A stretch of 37,837 bases of DNA from a virus: positions 1 to 37,837 of IMG/VR virus record IMGVR_UViG_3300025641_000023. One strand, given 5' to 3'. A program made the position numbers and the translations under genes. This document shows, in pieces, positions 15,164-21,113 of this stretch (position 1 is its first letter; each line of letters opens with the position of its first letter). The notes under the pieces are model-generated. The model did not search any database. It was not told the DNA's origin and was given only the letters and a program-made list of their open reading frames with translations.

Positions 15164-15565
15164 ATGAAGCATTTTAAACACTCCTATGAGGAATTGCACA
15201 AGGTAGGCCAGCGGTATTATTCAGATACCGGCTTTTGCGCAGTGATAGCTACAGCGGTTGCCTGTGATATATCCTTTGGCAAGGCGCTGAGCTTTAGTAA
15301 GAAAGCGGGACGCAAACACCGCAAGGGTTCAAGCCTAGCAATGATTCACAGTATGATGGCACTAGGTGGAAAGAAGATGACACCAGTGGATAACTTTGGA
15401 GCGACACTGACAACTAGTGAGCGACACGCCCCCAAGACTGGACGTTATATGTTCTTAGTTAGAGGACACGTTGCAGCAATGCGGGACGGAGTATTAGAGG
15501 ACTGGACAAGCGGCGGCAATAAGCGTAAAATCCTAGTAACTTATAAAATTGAAGATTGGAAATAA
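15164..15565 (+). CDS. Putative papain-like cysteine peptidase-fold early protein
   Basis: 133 residues and the first early gene. TGFCAVIATAVACDISFGKA places Cys25 at the start of a helix. GRYMFLVRGHVAAMRDGVLE gives His102, followed by EDW with Asp113, and Gln16 lies nine residues before the Cys. This order (Gln, Cys on a helix, His on a strand, then Asp/Asn) is that of papain-fold peptidases and C39/NlpC-type enzymes. The protein is basic in the middle (KKAGRKHRKGSS) and has no signal peptide, so it would act in the cytoplasm. First-expressed phage genes often target host functions; activity here is unproven. Confidence 0.55.
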   Translation: MKHFKHSYEELHKVGQRYYSDTGFCAVIATAVACDISFGKALSFSKKAGRKHRKGSSLAMIHSMMALGGKKMTPVDNFGATLTTSERHAPKTGRYMFLVRGHVAAMRDGVLEDWTSGGNKRKILVTYKIEDWK

Positions 15566-15572
15566 ACCAAAC

Positions 15573-15586
15573 GCCCCGCAAGGGGC
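15573..15586 (+). promoter_or_regulatory. GCAA-capped hairpin between early genes
   Basis: GCCCC-GCAA-GGGGC, a five-pair GC stem with a GNRA tetraloop, seven bases after the first early stop. No U run follows, so it is more likely an mRNA stability or processing element than a terminator. Confidence 0.55.
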
Positions 15587-15606
15587 AAACCTAAGAGGTG
15601 ATTGAG

Positions 15607-15831
15607 ATGGCAGAATATAACGATGGTTCGGGAAGATGGCACAGTGAGACAATTGAGCGCCTATTGGACGTAAATAGTGATGCGCTGTGCTATATGATTT
15701 TAGACTGTAAACGGGCGATGGTGGCAATGCCTGAAAATCCTAAGTGCGGTGAGTACGCGGATACAATACACTATGCGGGTATGGCTTTAAAACAAAGGGG
15801 CGAACGCTATATCCCACCAGTAGAAAGTTAA
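15607..15831 (+). CDS. Small early protein of unknown function (74 aa)
   Basis: 74 residues, MAEYNDGSGRWHSETIERLL at the N-terminus, helical, with three cysteines spread through the chain and no membrane segment. ATG 15607 is preferred over an in-frame GTG at 15598, because AGAGG lies eight bases before the ATG. It lies between the papain-like gene and the promoter of the GP88-like gene. No family is recognised. Confidence 0.65.
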   Translation: MAEYNDGSGRWHSETIERLLDVNSDALCYMILDCKRAMVAMPENPKCGEYADTIHYAGMALKQRGERYIPPVES

Positions 15832-15840
15832 AATAAATAG

Positions 15841-15875
15841 TTGATTTAACTATGCCGGTGTATATAATAGCCGGT
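15841..15875 (+). promoter_or_regulatory. Promoter for GP88-like gene with GCCGGT repeats
   Basis: TTGATT (15841-15846), 16-bp spacer, TATAAT (15863-15868). Two direct repeats of GCCGGT, extended GCCGGTGTA and GCCGGTATA, begin at 15854 and 15870 and bracket the -10, a possible binding site for a separate regulator. No ATACT dyad is present. Confidence 0.7.
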
Positions 15876-15914
15876 ATACTCAAAATAACTAGCAATCACT
15901 ACAGGTAGAACAAT

Positions 15915-16583
15915 ATGACACAGTTAAACGCTAAACCACGATTCAGTAAGCCTAGCAAAATGCCGTGCCGTTCGTGGTCTCTCGAAGCTCTCGACACTTG
16001 CCCCGCTAGTATGTCAGAGGGCGAGCTAGTCGACGCCTGTAAGGGTTGCTATGCTACGACAGGGTTCTATGCTATGCCGAACGTTAAAGAGCCGAGAGCG
16101 CATAATAAGGTAGACTGGCAAGCGTCCGACTGGACTGACGTTATGGTAGCAGAACTGGACAATGACAGATATTTTAGATGGTTCGACAGTGGCGACGTCT
16201 ATCACATAGGACTAGCGCAAAAGATACTCGAAGTTATGCAGCGCACTCCGTGGTGTAACCACTGGCTACCGACTAGAATGCACAAGTTCGACAAGTTCGT
16301 GCCAGTCCTCGACTCTATGAATGAATTACCGAACGTGGTAGTTCGTCTATCTAGTGACAGCGTTACAGGTGAGATAGTCGAAGGCGCGGCCAATAGCTCG
16401 ACTATCATACCCACTGTTTCTCATAGTCTCCCCTCTATGTCAGTATGCGAAGCGTACGACCGTGGCGGCAAGTGCAAGACGTGCCGACTGTGTTGGTCTA
16501 AAGATGTTGCTGTAGTGGCGTATCCTGCCCACGGTAAAAAGATGATAAAACATATTGACAGCATAGCGGCTATCAACTTATAA
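15915..16583 (+). CDS. GP88-family protein, cysteine-rich
   Basis: 222 residues. The pattern matches what I recall of the phage 'gene product 88' family: PCRSWSLEALDTCP, CKGCYATTGFYAMPNVK, RYFRWFDSGDVYH, WLPTRMHK and VVVRLSSDSVTG. Cys18, Cys29, Cys42 and Cys45 lie near the N-terminus, and a second cluster near the C-terminus reads CEAYDRGGKCKTCRLCW. The layout suggests an iron-sulfur or zinc site, with some likeness to radical-SAM barrel proteins but no canonical CxxxCxxC. The function of the family is not established. It has its own promoter directly upstream. Confidence 0.7.
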   Translation: MTQLNAKPRFSKPSKMPCRSWSLEALDTCPASMSEGELVDACKGCYATTGFYAMPNVKEPRAHNKVDWQASDWTDVMVAELDNDRYFRWFDSGDVYHIGLAQKILEVMQRTPWCNHWLPTRMHKFDKFVPVLDSMNELPNVVVRLSSDSVTGEIVEGAANSSTIIPTVSHSLPSMSVCEAYDRGGKCKTCRLCWSKDVAVVAYPAHGKKMIKHIDSIAAINL

Positions 16584-16613
16584 TCAGGCATTCAATAAAA
16601 GAGGTGGTATAAG

Positions 16614-16790
16614 ATGACTAGTAATGGTTTTACAGCCCATCAAGAGGGCAAATTTATAGCGGACAATTCGGCAGACTGGGCAGACGTGCGCGAGATGTTA
16701 CAGGCGCGGCATCTGGTAAACGAATCAGCAGAATTTAAAACCGCCGTATTCAACGCGGTGGTATCAATCAAACAAAGTGAGGTGGCATAA
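16614..16790 (+). CDS. Small early protein (58 aa)
   Basis: 58 residues, MTSNGFTAHQEGKFIADN at the N-terminus, mostly helical. The ribosome site GAGGTGG lies about seven bases before the ATG. Its stop is one base before the next ATG, so it belongs to a compact run of tiny early genes. It uses GCG codons for Ala more freely than the late genes. Function unknown. Confidence 0.6.
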   Translation: MTSNGFTAHQEGKFIADNSADWADVREMLQARHLVNESAEFKTAVFNAVVSIKQSEVA

Positions 16791-16791
16791 T

Positions 16792-16950
16792 ATGAACAGT
16801 GCAAAGCGTAGACAAGTACGAAGAGAGGCGCGTCGAGAGGCGCGCAATAACCTAGCCGTCGAGGTGTTCGGTTGGTCGGTTGTAATACTAGGGGCGGCAG
16901 TAACAGCTAAATTTATGTATACTGCGCTCGTTTATATAATGTTATTCTAG
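16792..16950 (+). CDS. Small membrane protein, early (52 aa)
   Basis: 52 residues. A very basic N-terminus (MNSAKRRQVRREARREARNN) is followed by one or two hydrophobic segments (VFGWSVVILGAAVTAKFM, ALVYIMLF). By the positive-inside rule the N-terminus is cytoplasmic. Its ribosome site GAGGTG is in the end of the previous gene. Early phage membrane peptides often alter host membrane processes; nothing more can be said. Confidence 0.6.
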   Translation: MNSAKRRQVRREARREARNNLAVEVFGWSVVILGAAVTAKFMYTALVYIMLF

Positions 16951-16964
16951 TAGGAGGTTATACA

Positions 16965-17090
16965 GTGTTTATGTTATCAGATGCTGATTTACGTGCATAT
17001 TTTGAAGGTAGCGGAGTTACAGTCTATCAATTATCTGTAATGACTGGAAAGCCAATTGAGGATATTAAAAAAATAGTAGGGGTTTTATAA
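16965..17090 (+). CDS. Very small protein with HTH-like helix pair (41 aa)
   Basis: 41 residues from GTG 16965, chosen because AGGAGG (16952-16957) lies seven bases upstream, whereas the in-frame ATG 16971 is 13 away. The C-terminal VTVYQLSVMTGKPIEDIKKI resembles a short helix-turn-helix (helix, G turn, helix). It could bind DNA but is too short for a confident domain call. It ends one base before the next start. Confidence 0.5.
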   Translation: MFMLSDADLRAYFEGSGVTVYQLSVMTGKPIEDIKKIVGVL

Positions 17091-17091
17091 A

Positions 17092-17214
17092 ATGAAAAAT
17101 TACAAGTACAGTAGAATTATAGACTTAGTGCTGTTATTTTGTGCGGGTATGGTAGGTGGTGGTTTAGTTACCGCGGTATTGATACAAGCCTACAGAGCAT
17201 TTACAGCGGTTTAA
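17092..17214 (+). CDS. Very small single-span membrane protein (40 aa)
   Basis: 40 residues. A basic N-terminus (MKNYKYSRIIDL) precedes a hydrophobic helix (VLLFCAGMVGGGLVTAVLI) and a short polar tail. The Gly-rich helix suggests packing against another helix. The upstream region ends in a G-rich stretch (AGGGG) usable as a ribosome site. Function unknown. Confidence 0.55.
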   Translation: MKNYKYSRIIDLVLLFCAGMVGGGLVTAVLIQAYRAFTAV

Positions 17215-17286
17215 TGGTTAGCCTATAGGGTAGCATGGGTTACCCTGTTAAAAGGGCTTAGAATTGATTATATGAGGATTTACGGT

Positions 17287-17439
17287 ATGACTTACGCAGA
17301 GTTTAAAAAAGAGCATGATAAATTAGTTACTGATATTATATTTACAGAGTCAAAGCATTCTGATACACTGGTAGAACGTTTGGAGCGGTTACGCTTAGAC
17401 AATGAGAAACATTTTAACCGACTATGGGCGGATTTATAA
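17287..17439 (+). CDS. Small helical protein (50 aa)
   Basis: 50 residues, MTYAEFKKEHDKLVTDIIF, then LVERLERLRLDNEKHFNRLW: charged, fully helical, likely a short coiled coil. GAGGA lies seven bases before the ATG. The 72 bases upstream (17215-17286) contain only a small hairpin (GGGTA/TACCC). Function unknown. Confidence 0.55.
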   Translation: MTYAEFKKEHDKLVTDIIFTESKHSDTLVERLERLRLDNEKHFNRLWADL

Positions 17440-17588
17440 TGTCAGATAAAGAGAATAGCGTAGGGAATTGGAGAAGTCACATACTTGTAAAATGTCTTGA
17501 CTGCGGGAAACCAATGGGTTATCATACAGGCTCAAAAGTTGAAATATGTGTTGATTGTACTTTAAAAGGATACGGGGAAAAAAAATGA
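17439..17588 (+). CDS. Small zinc-ribbon-like protein (49 aa)
   Basis: 49 residues starting in a TAATG overlap. KCLDCGKPM and EICVDCTLK give two CxxC pairs spaced for one zinc ion (Cys19, Cys22, Cys37, Cys40). It ends in an ATGA overlap with the next gene. Zinc ribbons of this size often contact nucleic acid or polymerase, which makes it one of several candidate regulators in the early region. Confidence 0.6.
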   Translation: MSDKENSVGNWRSHILVKCLDCGKPMGYHTGSKVEICVDCTLKGYGEKK

Positions 17589-17863
17589 ACGATTATAGAT
17601 GCGGAGTAAGTGAAGAGGATGCAAGAGACCCACATTTTGACGGACTATCGGACGCGGAAGAGAGAGAGTTGGCACTACAGGCGCACATTGACCGGCGCGA
17701 GACTTTAAAGGCCATAGTAGCGGCCACGCAGGAAAAGATAGATAGACTGTTAAAGTTTGCTAATTTTTCGCCAGATGCTGAGGATATTGAGGCCGCAGAG
17801 ACGTTGGACGACTGTATGGACTTCTACATATATAAATTTATATTGAAAGATAGAGAGGTTTAA
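17585..17863 (+). CDS. Acidic helical early protein (92 aa)
   Basis: 92 residues from ATG 17585, MNDYRCGVSEEDARDPHFDG at the N-terminus, acidic and mostly helical (ERELALQAHIDRRETLKAIV). An upstream TTG at 17555 would place most of the extra codons inside the zinc-ribbon gene and has no ribosome site. The ATGA overlap makes 17585 more likely. Function unknown. Confidence 0.6.
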   Translation: MNDYRCGVSEEDARDPHFDGLSDAEERELALQAHIDRRETLKAIVAATQEKIDRLLKFANFSPDAEDIEAAETLDDCMDFYIYKFILKDREV

Positions 17864-17864
17864 A

Positions 17865-18002
17865 ATGATTACAGATAATACTACAGAGAACGACCTACTA
17901 GCGGAGACCATAGAAGAGTTAGGTCAGAGCCTAACGGAATTGCAGCAGGTTATAAACGATATTAAAGAGCAGGTAAACTATAGACCAGAGGAAACAGCAT
18001 AA
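17865..18002 (+). CDS. Very small acidic coiled-coil protein (45 aa)
   Basis: 45 residues, MITDNTTENDLLAETIEELG, then LTELQQVINDIKEQVN with regular hydrophobic heptads, so probably a short coiled coil. GAGAGG lies about seven bases before the ATG. Its stop overlaps the MazG start (TAATG). Possibly a partner of a neighbouring protein; function unknown. Confidence 0.55.
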   Translation: MITDNTTENDLLAETIEELGQSLTELQQVINDIKEQVNYRPEETA

Positions 18003-18334
18003 TGACAACGTATTACAGATTAGAGCAACAGATTATCGACTGGCACAACGCACGCAACCTGATTGAGGGCAGTACAGACCACCAACAGTTCGAGAAGCTG
18101 CTAGAAGAGGTAGAAGAGCTACGGGTCAACATAGAACACAGTCAAGACTTTAGCGATGACGTAGGCGACATCTTGGTAGTGCTGATTAATCTATGCGAGC
18201 GACACAACTTAACATTGACGGACTGTATGAACGTAGCCTATAATGATATTAAGTACCGCACAGGAAAAATGGTGGACGGTTTATTCGTGAAGGATTTAGT
18301 GGACGACAGCGGGAGAATTACAGATGCAGTTTAA
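18002..18334 (+). CDS. MazG-like nucleotide pyrophosphohydrolase
   Basis: 110 residues, all helical. LLEEVEELR supplies Glu35, Glu36 and Glu39, and SDDVGDILVVLINL supplies Asp53 and Asp56: the EExxE...DxxD magnesium site of all-alpha NTP pyrophosphatases. The tail DIKYRTGKMVDGLFVK matches phage MazG-like proteins. The enzyme hydrolyses NTPs or dNTPs to monophosphates. Phage versions have been linked to nucleotide recycling. Here the gene precedes replication genes and a class II RNR, which fits a nucleotide pool role. Confidence 0.8.
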   Translation: MTTYYRLEQQIIDWHNARNLIEGSTDHQQFEKLLEEVEELRVNIEHSQDFSDDVGDILVVLINLCERHNLTLTDCMNVAYNDIKYRTGKMVDGLFVKDLVDDSGRITDAV

Positions 18335-18524
18335 TATAGCAGGTATGTTTTTAAACGTAGAACCACGGTTCGGCATTGGGTTAGACATAGAGAGCGTAGA
18401 GAGCCGACCAGTATGGACAGTAAAGGACGGAGAGTTAGGCACTATGGCTTTCGATGGATTGGTATTGCTATTGCCCTTCTTTATTGTTACACTAGGCAAC
18501 GTATGGACGGAGGTAGACGAATGA
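18324..18524 (+). CDS. Small membrane-associated protein (66 aa)
   Basis: 66 residues, MQFNIAGMFLNVEPRFGIGL at the N-terminus, with a hydrophobic stretch FDGLVLLLPFFIVTLGNVW near the C-terminus. It overlaps MazG by 11 bases and ends in an ATGA overlap with the next small gene. GGGAGAA precedes the ATG. Function unknown. Confidence 0.55.
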   Translation: MQFNIAGMFLNVEPRFGIGLDIESVESRPVWTVKDGELGTMAFDGLVLLLPFFIVTLGNVWTEVDE

Positions 18525-18613
18525 TATTGACAATATTTTTAACAGGTATAATCCTATGCCTAGGCTATGGCATCAAAGAAACTATGGAGCATTGGGACAA
18601 TGAGCAAGATTAA
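18521..18613 (+). CDS. Tiny membrane peptide (30 aa)
   Basis: 30 residues, MILTIFLTGIILCLGYGI, then a polar tail KETMEHWDNEQD. One N-terminal hydrophobic helix is followed by a charged end. GGAGG lies seven bases before the ATG, one of the best ribosome sites in this region, and argues against a longer in-frame start at 18413. Function unknown. Confidence 0.55.
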   Translation: MILTIFLTGIILCLGYGIKETMEHWDNEQD

Positions 18614-18824
18614 AGAACAACTGATTGGATACGAGCAGAACGACTGGATTAGTAATGACGACCACGTTAGAGTCGACGAAGTAACGGAGTACCTATTGTA
18701 CGCTATGAGCGTAGCAGAGATGCAACAGGCCGCTAAACAGCACATACAGCACGACCTGTACACCATGGCGCGTAGCGACTTCGAGAAGGTACATTATGAC
18801 ACTATAGGAGTGCATACAAAGTGA
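18600..18824 (+). CDS. Small helical early protein (74 aa)
   Basis: 74 residues from ATG 18600, MSKIKEQLIGYEQNDWISND at the N-terminus, mostly helical with many charged residues. An upstream ATG at 18567 would overlap the preceding peptide by 47 bases. ATG 18600 leaves 14 and has GGAG upstream. Its stop overlaps the GTG of the next gene. Function unknown. Confidence 0.6.
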   Translation: MSKIKEQLIGYEQNDWISNDDHVRVDEVTEYLLYAMSVAEMQQAAKQHIQHDLYTMARSDFEKVHYDTIGVHTK

Positions 18825-19009
18825 GTAGATGCAAAGCGTGTGACGCTATTATGACTGAATCAGAGTTAAAGAGGATTGACTACAACACTGGGGAGCATTT
18901 AGATTTATGCTACGAGTGCATGGTTGAGAGTGAAAGAGCAGTAAGAGACAGTGAAGTAGAAGAAGTATTGGATTTAAGTGAATTAGGGTTTGACATCAGT
19001 AACAATTAA
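18821..19009 (+). CDS. Small zinc-finger-like protein (62 aa)
   Basis: 62 residues from GTG 18821 (GTGA overlap). CKACDAIM and DLCYECMVE give CxxC pairs around a short loop, as in a treble-clef or ribbon finger. The rest is acidic (EVEEVLDLSELGFD). Its last codons contain the replication promoter, including the whole -35. It is a candidate transcription regulator because of the finger and its location, but this is inference. Confidence 0.65.
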   Translation: MSRCKACDAIMTESELKRIDYNTGEHLDLCYECMVESERAVRDSEVEEVLDLSELGFDISNN

Positions 19010-19031
19010 TGATATAATATTACTATAGTAA
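18990..19031 (+). promoter_or_regulatory. Replication (middle) promoter with operator-like dyad
   Basis: TTGACA (18990-18995), 17-bp spacer, TATAAT (19013-19018): perfect sigma-70 consensus. The palindrome ttactatagtaa (19020-19031) starts one base after the -10, the same geometry as at both late promoters. A TACTAAGG element follows at 19058-19065. It would drive the ssDNA-binding protein, primase-helicase, polymerase and downstream genes to the terminator at 27476. The 101 bases 19010-19110 are otherwise non-coding. Confidence 0.9.
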
Positions 19032-19110
19032 GTTATTTAGTTAGTGCAGTAGCAGCTTACTAAGGTAAACTAAAGTATAATTCAGCAACAATAACATAGA
19101 GAGAAACGAT

Positions 19111-19479
19111 ATGAGTCAGGTATTAGAAGGTACAGTAGCATTTGAGAACTTAACTGAGCATGAGATGTACAACGGACAGTCCACAGGTAAATACTCCTTG
19201 GTGTTGTCTTTAGATGAAGGTGATGCGGATAGCTTGGACTCCTTGGGTGTCAAACTACGCGAGTACGAAGGAACAAAGCAACGTAAGTTTGCCAGTAAGT
19301 TTGAGGTCGGTATCCTGAATGCGGACGGCACACCATTTGCAGGTCGAGTACCGCGAGGCTCTAAGGTTCGTATCTTGTGGCAGGAAGGCGCACCACATCC
19401 AGTACACGGCACTAGCACCTACCTTAATAAGGTCAAGGTGTTGGAAGTAGCTGAGCAGGAAGAGGTAGCCGACTTCTAA
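19111..19479 (+). CDS. Single-stranded DNA-binding protein
   Basis: 122 residues with an OB-fold-like strand pattern (VLEGTVAFENLTEHEMYNGQ, TGKYSLVLSL, FASKFEVGILNADG, STYLNKVKVLEV). The acidic C-terminal tip EQEEVADF ends in Asp-Phe, as in T7 gp2.5 and other SSBs, where it recruits polymerase and helicase. It is the first gene behind the replication promoter and is coupled to the primase-helicase (TAATG). The identification rests on fold pattern, tail and context. Confidence 0.8.
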   Translation: MSQVLEGTVAFENLTEHEMYNGQSTGKYSLVLSLDEGDADSLDSLGVKLREYEGTKQRKFASKFEVGILNADGTPFAGRVPRGSKVRILWQEGAPHPVHGTSTYLNKVKVLEVAEQEEVADF

Positions 19480-21113
19480 TGAAAACAGAGTCAACCTTTC
19501 TAAAGCATGAGCCATGTCCGTCATGTGGCTCAGGCAACAATCTAGCAAGGTACTCAGATGGTCACGCACACTGCTTCACAGCGGGATGCGGACACAGAGA
19601 GAGAGGCAACGGAACTGCCTCAGACTTTGCTCCAAGTCAACCAACCAGAGCGTATGAGATGACAGGAGTTATAGCAGCAATACCGGACAGGAGAATATCA
19701 CAGAAGATTGCACAGAAGTTTGGTGTAACAGTTGAGTTCTCTCCGGAAGGTAAGATAGTAAAACACCACTACCCTTACTACGATAAGGACAGTAACAAGC
19801 CTACAGGGTCAAAGGTCAGGCAGGTAGAAACTAAAGGATTCTACGCCACTGGTAACTTTGACAACGTAGGATTGTTTGGACAGCAGGCAAGCAGGGACGG
19901 TGGGAAGTACATCACCATCACGGAAGGTGAAGCGGATGCCTTAGCAGTTAGTGAGATGTTCGACGGCAAATGGCCTGTAGTGTCTATTAGGTCAGGCGCA
20001 GCGGCAGCAGCTAAGGACATCAAAGCCAACTTAGACTGGTTAGAAACCTTTGATAACATTATTATCTGTTTTGATAATGATAAGGCAGGACAGGAGGCAG
20101 CTCAGTCAGTGCTTGGTTTGTTCACACCTAACAAAGCTAAGAACGTAGTTCTGCCCTTGAAGGACGCAGGGGATATGTTGAAGGCTAACAAGGTCAGAGA
20201 CTTTACTGACGCTTGGTGGGACGCTAAAGCCTACAGGCCTGACGGTATTGTCTCAGGGTTGGATACATGGGATATGCTACAGGAACAGAAGGACGTGAAG
20301 TCCATTCCGTATCCTTGGACTTGTCTCAATGATTACACCCACGGCTTTAGACGTAAGGAGCTAGTGACGATAACCTCAGGCTCAGGCATGGGCAAGTCAC
20401 AGATAATGAGAGAGTTAGAGCATTACCTGCTACAGCAAACCGAGGACAACATCGGCATCCTAGCCTTGGAGGAAGACGTACCTAAGACTACGCTTGGTAT
20501 TATGTCTATTGAGGCTAACAAACAGCTACACCTACCGGAGGTCAGAGGTGCGCTTGTGGAAGGAGAGGAACGAGGATACTGGGAGAAGACATTCGGCTTA
20601 GGCCGTGTTCAGTTACTCGACCACTTCGGCAGTACCAGTGAGGATGACCTGCTAGGACGCATCAGGTACATGGCTAAAGGATTAGACTGTAAATGGATTA
20701 TCCTTGACCACCTCAGTATCGTAGTGAGTGACCAGAGCCACGGTGACGAGCGTAAGGCAATCGACAGCATTATGACCAACCTACGTAAGATAGTGCAGGA
20801 GACAGGCATCGGGTTATTCTTGGTGTCACACCTCAGACGACCATCAGGACAGAAGGCGCACGAGGACGGAGGTAAGATTAGCTTAGGAGAGCTACGAGGT
20901 TCAGCGGCTATCGCACAGTTAAGTGATATGGTTATTGGACTAGAGCGAGACCAACAACACGCAGACCCAGAGACACGCAACACTACTTGTGTCAGGGTAC
21001 TGAAGAATAGGTTTGTTGGACTTACAGGTGCTGCCTGCTACCTTTATTACGATAAGGACTCAGGCCGTATGATTGAAACAGCCTGCCCCACTGAAGGTGA
21101 CTCGGAGTTCTAA
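19479..21113 (+). CDS. DNA primase-helicase, T7 gp4-like
   Basis: 544 residues. A zinc-binding domain (Cys13, Cys16, Cys32, Cys37) is followed by a Toprim primase domain with ITITEGEADALAV and IIICFDNDKAGQEA, then a DnaB-type helicase with Walker A SGSGMGKSQ (Lys306), Walker B CKWIILDHLSIVVSD and a late SHLRRPSG motif. One protein both unwinds DNA and makes primers at the fork, as in T7. It overlaps both neighbours by TAATG junctions. It is close in length to T7 gp4 (566). Confidence 0.93.
   Translation: MKTESTFLKHEPCPSCGSGNNLARYSDGHAHCFTAGCGHRERGNGTASDFAPSQPTRAYEMTGVIAAIPDRRISQKIAQKFGVTVEFSPEGKIVKHHYPYYDKDSNKPTGSKVRQVETKGFYATGNFDNVGLFGQQASRDGGKYITITEGEADALAVSEMFDGKWPVVSIRSGAAAAAKDIKANLDWLETFDNIIICFDNDKAGQEAAQSVLGLFTPNKAKNVVLPLKDAGDMLKANKVRDFTDAWWDAKAYRPDGIVSGLDTWDMLQEQKDVKSIPYPWTCLNDYTHGFRRKELVTITSGSGMGKSQIMRELEHYLLQQTEDNIGILALEEDVPKTTLGIMSIEANKQLHLPEVRGALVEGEERGYWEKTFGLGRVQLLDHFGSTSEDDLLGRIRYMAKGLDCKWIILDHLSIVVSDQSHGDERKAIDSIMTNLRKIVQETGIGLFLVSHLRRPSGQKAHEDGGKISLGELRGSAAIAQLSDMVIGLERDQQHADPETRNTTCVRVLKNRFVGLTGAACYLYYDKDSGRMIETACPTEGDSEF

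Noticed and set aside
18413-18613. 66-residue ORF starting at 18413
   Set aside because: Most of it lies in another frame within the preceding gene. The strong GGAGG marks ATG 18521 as the real start of a 30-residue peptide.
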